Assembly: GCA_030386875.1 (NCBI GenBank)
Contig: CM059564.1
Span: 42,242,075 to 42,306,074, forward strand
Direction of reading: 5' to 3'
Length of the DNA: 64,000 nucleotides
Source: Morinoia aosen
Taxonomy: Eukaryota > Arthropoda > Malacostraca > Amphipoda > Talitridae
Part shown: piece by piece, positions 61,354-64,000 of the stretch
How the letters are laid out: each line of letters starts with the position of its first letter
Numbering within the stretch: the first letter of the stretch is position 1
Made by a program: the position numbers and the translations under genes
The notes under the pieces: generated by a model
Database searches by the model: none
The model's input: the letters and a program-made list of their open reading frames with translations, nothing else
What the model was told of the DNA's origin: nothing

Positions 61354-61567
61354 GTCCCAAATGTAAAATTGAACTCTTTTTGCCTGCCCGGTATAAATGT
61401 ATTTCGTTTTGATGTAGGTGTTTATTGGCATAGATTCATATTCTAATTTGTTAAATCAAAGAAAAGAACATAAAATTTGAGAAAATTTAGTTGCACCTGA
61501 AACAAAAACAAAATAGACATGAGTAATCGTCCGTCATAGGACGAGTACATTTTTTGGTACACCCTAG
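61354..61567 (+). repeat. dispersed repeat B, copy 2
   Basis: Core tgtatttcgttttgatgtag at 61399; similarity to 43210-43425 extends about 45 bp upstream (gtgtcccaaatgt) and about 100 bp downstream. Confidence 0.8.
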
Positions 61568-61732
61568 GTAGGCGTATACTTACATTAGGCAAAATACTTC
61601 GGTTCTTTCAATAAAAAGAAATCAATGTGTTTCGAACGAATGCTGAATGGTTGCAAACGCTGACATCACGTACAGAACGCCGCAGCTATTTATCTGCTAG
61701 GAATAAATAATTTCAGAGCCCTAGAATTGCTT

Positions 61733-61860
61733 GATTTTAAGTTAGTTTCCGCCTCCGTTACCTCAACGAAGATGTTCAAAGGAAAGATGAAGGCACCTTT
61801 AGTGTGGAGTTAAGGGAACGCATTATCTATGCTCGAGATGTATTCCTTTGCGCATAGATT
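61733..61860 (-). mobile_element. Rep-A fragment
   Basis: Contains ttttaagttagtttccgcctcc, gatgaaggcaccttta, gtggagttaagggaacg and the long-subfamily segment (gatgtattcctttgcgcatag), then stops; only the tail-proximal third of the element is present. Confidence 0.75.
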
Positions 61861-61864
61861 GAAC

Positions 61865-62485
61865 GCTTGAATGTAAAAAACAATGACACATAGGACGTAG
61901 CTTTTGCGTCAAAATTTTCTGATGATGCTACCTTGAAAACGACAATTCAGTGCACTAATTCCGTAACACTGAGTAATGTTCATAAGTAAAGTATCTAAAA
62001 ATAGGTAAAGTGTAAGTCGGCAAGGAATTCAGAGTGCAAAAAAAAATACATACTGAGGGACTGAAGTTTCACTTATAGCTGGAGCATCAGACACAATTTT
62101 TCGTCCCGCTGATAAAGCAAAATAAGAAATTTCGTCAAATCCGTCAGTAAATGCACACGTCACTCAGAACGCTGGTCCTCGCATGCAAATGCACGCAATC
62201 GCAGCCCATCACAAGAAATGGAGCGTGAACGGTCAGAAAAAATTGTCGCTCGCGAAGTCCTCTTCGGAAAACTTCTTTCCATTTCAAATGTGATTCGGAT
62301 GAGCAAAAAAAAAAAGCCTCCGGAGACCAGAGTAAAAAATATCTGAGCAGTAGTTTCAGATTTCATAAGGGTGGGCGCAAAAACCCTAGACGAGAAATAA
62401 GACTCATTGCTGATGTCCAGGTCAGAATTACTCCTGCAATCGCAGAGTGGACTGTGTGGTAAATACACGAACAGGAAAGTTCAGT
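61865..62485. other. unannotated stretch
   Basis: Contains a 102-codon minus frame (62160-62468) with no motif I recognise. Confidence 0.35.
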
Positions 62486-62487
62486 TG

Positions 62488-62782
62488 TATTATATTAGGA
62501 GTTTAAGCTTCCCTAACCAATACAAACATGTTCTAAAGAGAGGATGGAGGAAGGCACTATCTAGTATAGAGTTTAGAGAATGAGGAATCTGTGCACAAGG
62601 CTTGTTCCCACTCAAGACCTCGGGTGAACAAAATATTTTAAGATACAAGATAAAAGTTGTTGAAAGAAAACCGAAAAAAGGTTGGCCGTATCAAAACCAA
62701 AACCTATTTTGCTTCAACAAAAGGAAGTCCTATCTGACAAGGGACTTTTTCCCATAAGACACAATAGTGTTATCCCCCCTAG
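62488..62782 (-). mobile_element. Rep-A copy, long subfamily, internally deleted
   Basis: From gagtttaagcttccctaacc and gatggaggaaggcac through gtgcacaaggcttgttcccac, aaccgaaaaaaggttgg and caacaaaaggaagtcc to acaatagtgttatcccccct. Several short deletions relative to the others; no clear target-site duplication. Confidence 0.82.
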
Positions 62783-62789
62783 ATAAGTT

Positions 62790-63455
62790 AAACTAAGAAA
62801 TATTTTGAAACACATTTTTCGTATGCGGTTCATAATAATTTCATAATGCTTCATCAGCCCACACTGAGTTGATGACACTCGAAAATGAAGCAAACAAACC
62901 CCAAATGACGAAAGTCCACAACTTTGCTAAAGCAAGCAGCAGAACCGTGGAACTGCTGCGGTTTATAACGGAGAATGTATCGCCTCGTAAGTAAAATACA
63001 AGAAACCCAGCATATTCATTAATATTGTGGAGACCAATGAAAGACCAATATTTTACTACAACGAAAGCCTTCTATTCACTGGCCACAATACGAGCATAAT
63101 TGAAGAGCTGAGAACATCTCCCTGAATAACGGACGCAGAAACGCCAATATCGGAGATGCCAAGAAAATCTGCGTGAGGGGAAAAATCTTCACCTCGAGCG
63201 CATTTCGACTCGAGATAACACAATGCTACTGAAGTTTCTGGGCTGTCAGGAAAATAATGTCAGGCTTAGAATATTCGTTCATATTTTTTTACTTTCAGGT
63301 GTACTGTGCATGGGAGGGAAAACAGAAAATATAAATTATGAGCCACTTTTTCCCGCAAAGCGCAAACGCTTTGGTGTTACGATGCAATCTACGCAGCTGA
63401 AGCTAGGAAAATTGAATGAAGCTATGAAAGAAAGTGAAAATTCTTGATAGCGGAG
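62790..63455. other. unannotated stretch
   Basis: A 74-codon plus frame (63223-63447) starts MLLKFLG and has a hydrophobic stretch near residues 18-30. No recognised family; low weight. Confidence 0.3.
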
Positions 63456-63464
63456 AAAAGCTTT

Positions 63465-63705
63465 GACGTTTGGAAAATTTAGAATAAACGTGATAACTAA
63501 GGAAAGCTAAGAAAGAACGAGATAATCACGAAAGCTGAGAAAGAACGAGATAATAAAGAATAGCTAAGAAAAAAATCGCTAATACGGCAAAGCTGAGAAA
63601 GAATTGAGATAATTAAGATATCTGAAAAAACACGATAGCTGGGCAAGCTAAGGAATAATGATATGATCAGAAAGAGCTAAGAATGAGCGCCATAATTGGG
63701 AAGCA
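63465..63705. repeat. ~30-bp degenerate tandem repeat, 7-8 units
   Basis: Variants of gctaagaaagaacgagataa recur with indels (gctgagaaagaacgagataa, gctaagaaaaaaatcgctaa, gctgagaaagaattgagataa). Confidence 0.85.
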
Positions 63706-63887
63706 TTATACACCAACCAAGGGCATATTTAGGATTATGCTGGAGTTTTTGATGTACTCGCGGTTAAAAATTAAGGAAGATGAGGGAAGCACCGGAGCGG
63801 CCAGGCTCGTCATTAGCGCAGGAGTGGCGGACGTGGCCGAGCATTAGCCGCCCTCCGATATACGAGAGCTCGTAGCGGCCGGGCGCA

Positions 63888-64000
63888 CCTGTGGCGGTGT
63901 TGGCTGCTCCAAAGGTGCCGGGCTGGCCTTAATTTGGCCGCCTGTGGCGGTGTTGGCTGCTATAAATGTGCCGGGCTGACCTTTTTCTGGCCGCCTGTGG
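63888..64000. repeat. 53-bp GC-rich tandem repeat, cut by window end
   Basis: cctgtggcggtgttggctgc starts units at 63888 and 63941, and cctgtgg starts a third at 63994. Units also share gtgccgggctg-cctt. The array continues beyond the window. Confidence 0.92.

Noticed and set aside
1..64000. Telomeric TTAGG arrays, rRNA or tRNA genes, histone genes, recognisable retrotransposon polymerase
   Set aside because: Looked for on both strands by eye and none seen.

Overview
The window reads as gene-poor nuclear DNA of a eukaryote, most likely an arthropod. It is AT-rich and has no operon-like ORF packing. No ORF outside tandem arrays shows a recognisable protein domain, and no tRNA, rRNA or CRISPR structure is visible. 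The longest open frames (up to about 400 codons) are artefacts of minisatellites whose units lack stop codons. The arthropod call is an inference from AT-richness, piggyBac-type miniature elements with TTAA-like target sites, and short retroelements with microsatellite tails. The lineage cannot be named from sequence alone.

Three kinds of structure dominate. (1) More than twenty tandem arrays with unrelated units: 20 bp (395-985), 25 bp (1821-2905), 19 bp (7200-7340), 29 bp (8537-9785), about 35 bp (33389-33655), about 32 bp (41430-41770), 85 bp (44011-44555), 9 bp (51797-52120), 42 bp (54033-54668), 34 bp (59587-59820) and 53 bp (63888 to the window end), plus many two- to four-copy duplications. 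(2) A short retroelement family, here called Rep-A, with about 13 copies between 10.5 and 62.8 kb. Every copy I see has the same orientation; several have clean 12-16 bp target-site duplications, 5' truncation and a variable simple-repeat tail. (3) Short TTAA/TCAA-flanked inverted-repeat elements (MITEs) of 222-230 bp, most carrying a GACCCACCGGTGGGTC-type palindrome, plus one MITE of a CCCTTT type.

The most informative locus is 22571-23507: a MITE split by a Rep-A copy that is itself split by a second Rep-A copy, with a target-site duplication at each junction. Subtracting the insertions leaves a 228 bp MITE, matching the intact copies, so the order of events can be read directly.

Other signals are a candidate minus-strand promoter or solo LTR at 34780-35300 (two CCAAT boxes, a TATA box and AATAAA in order), twin perfect hairpins at 21352-21392, an E-box-rich segment split by a Rep-A insertion, and a triplicated segment at 32800-33010 whose length changes preserve a reading frame. 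I found no convincing new gene system. What is distinctive is the array diversity and the one-way orientation of Rep-A, which would fit a very large intron or a recombination-prone intergenic domain.
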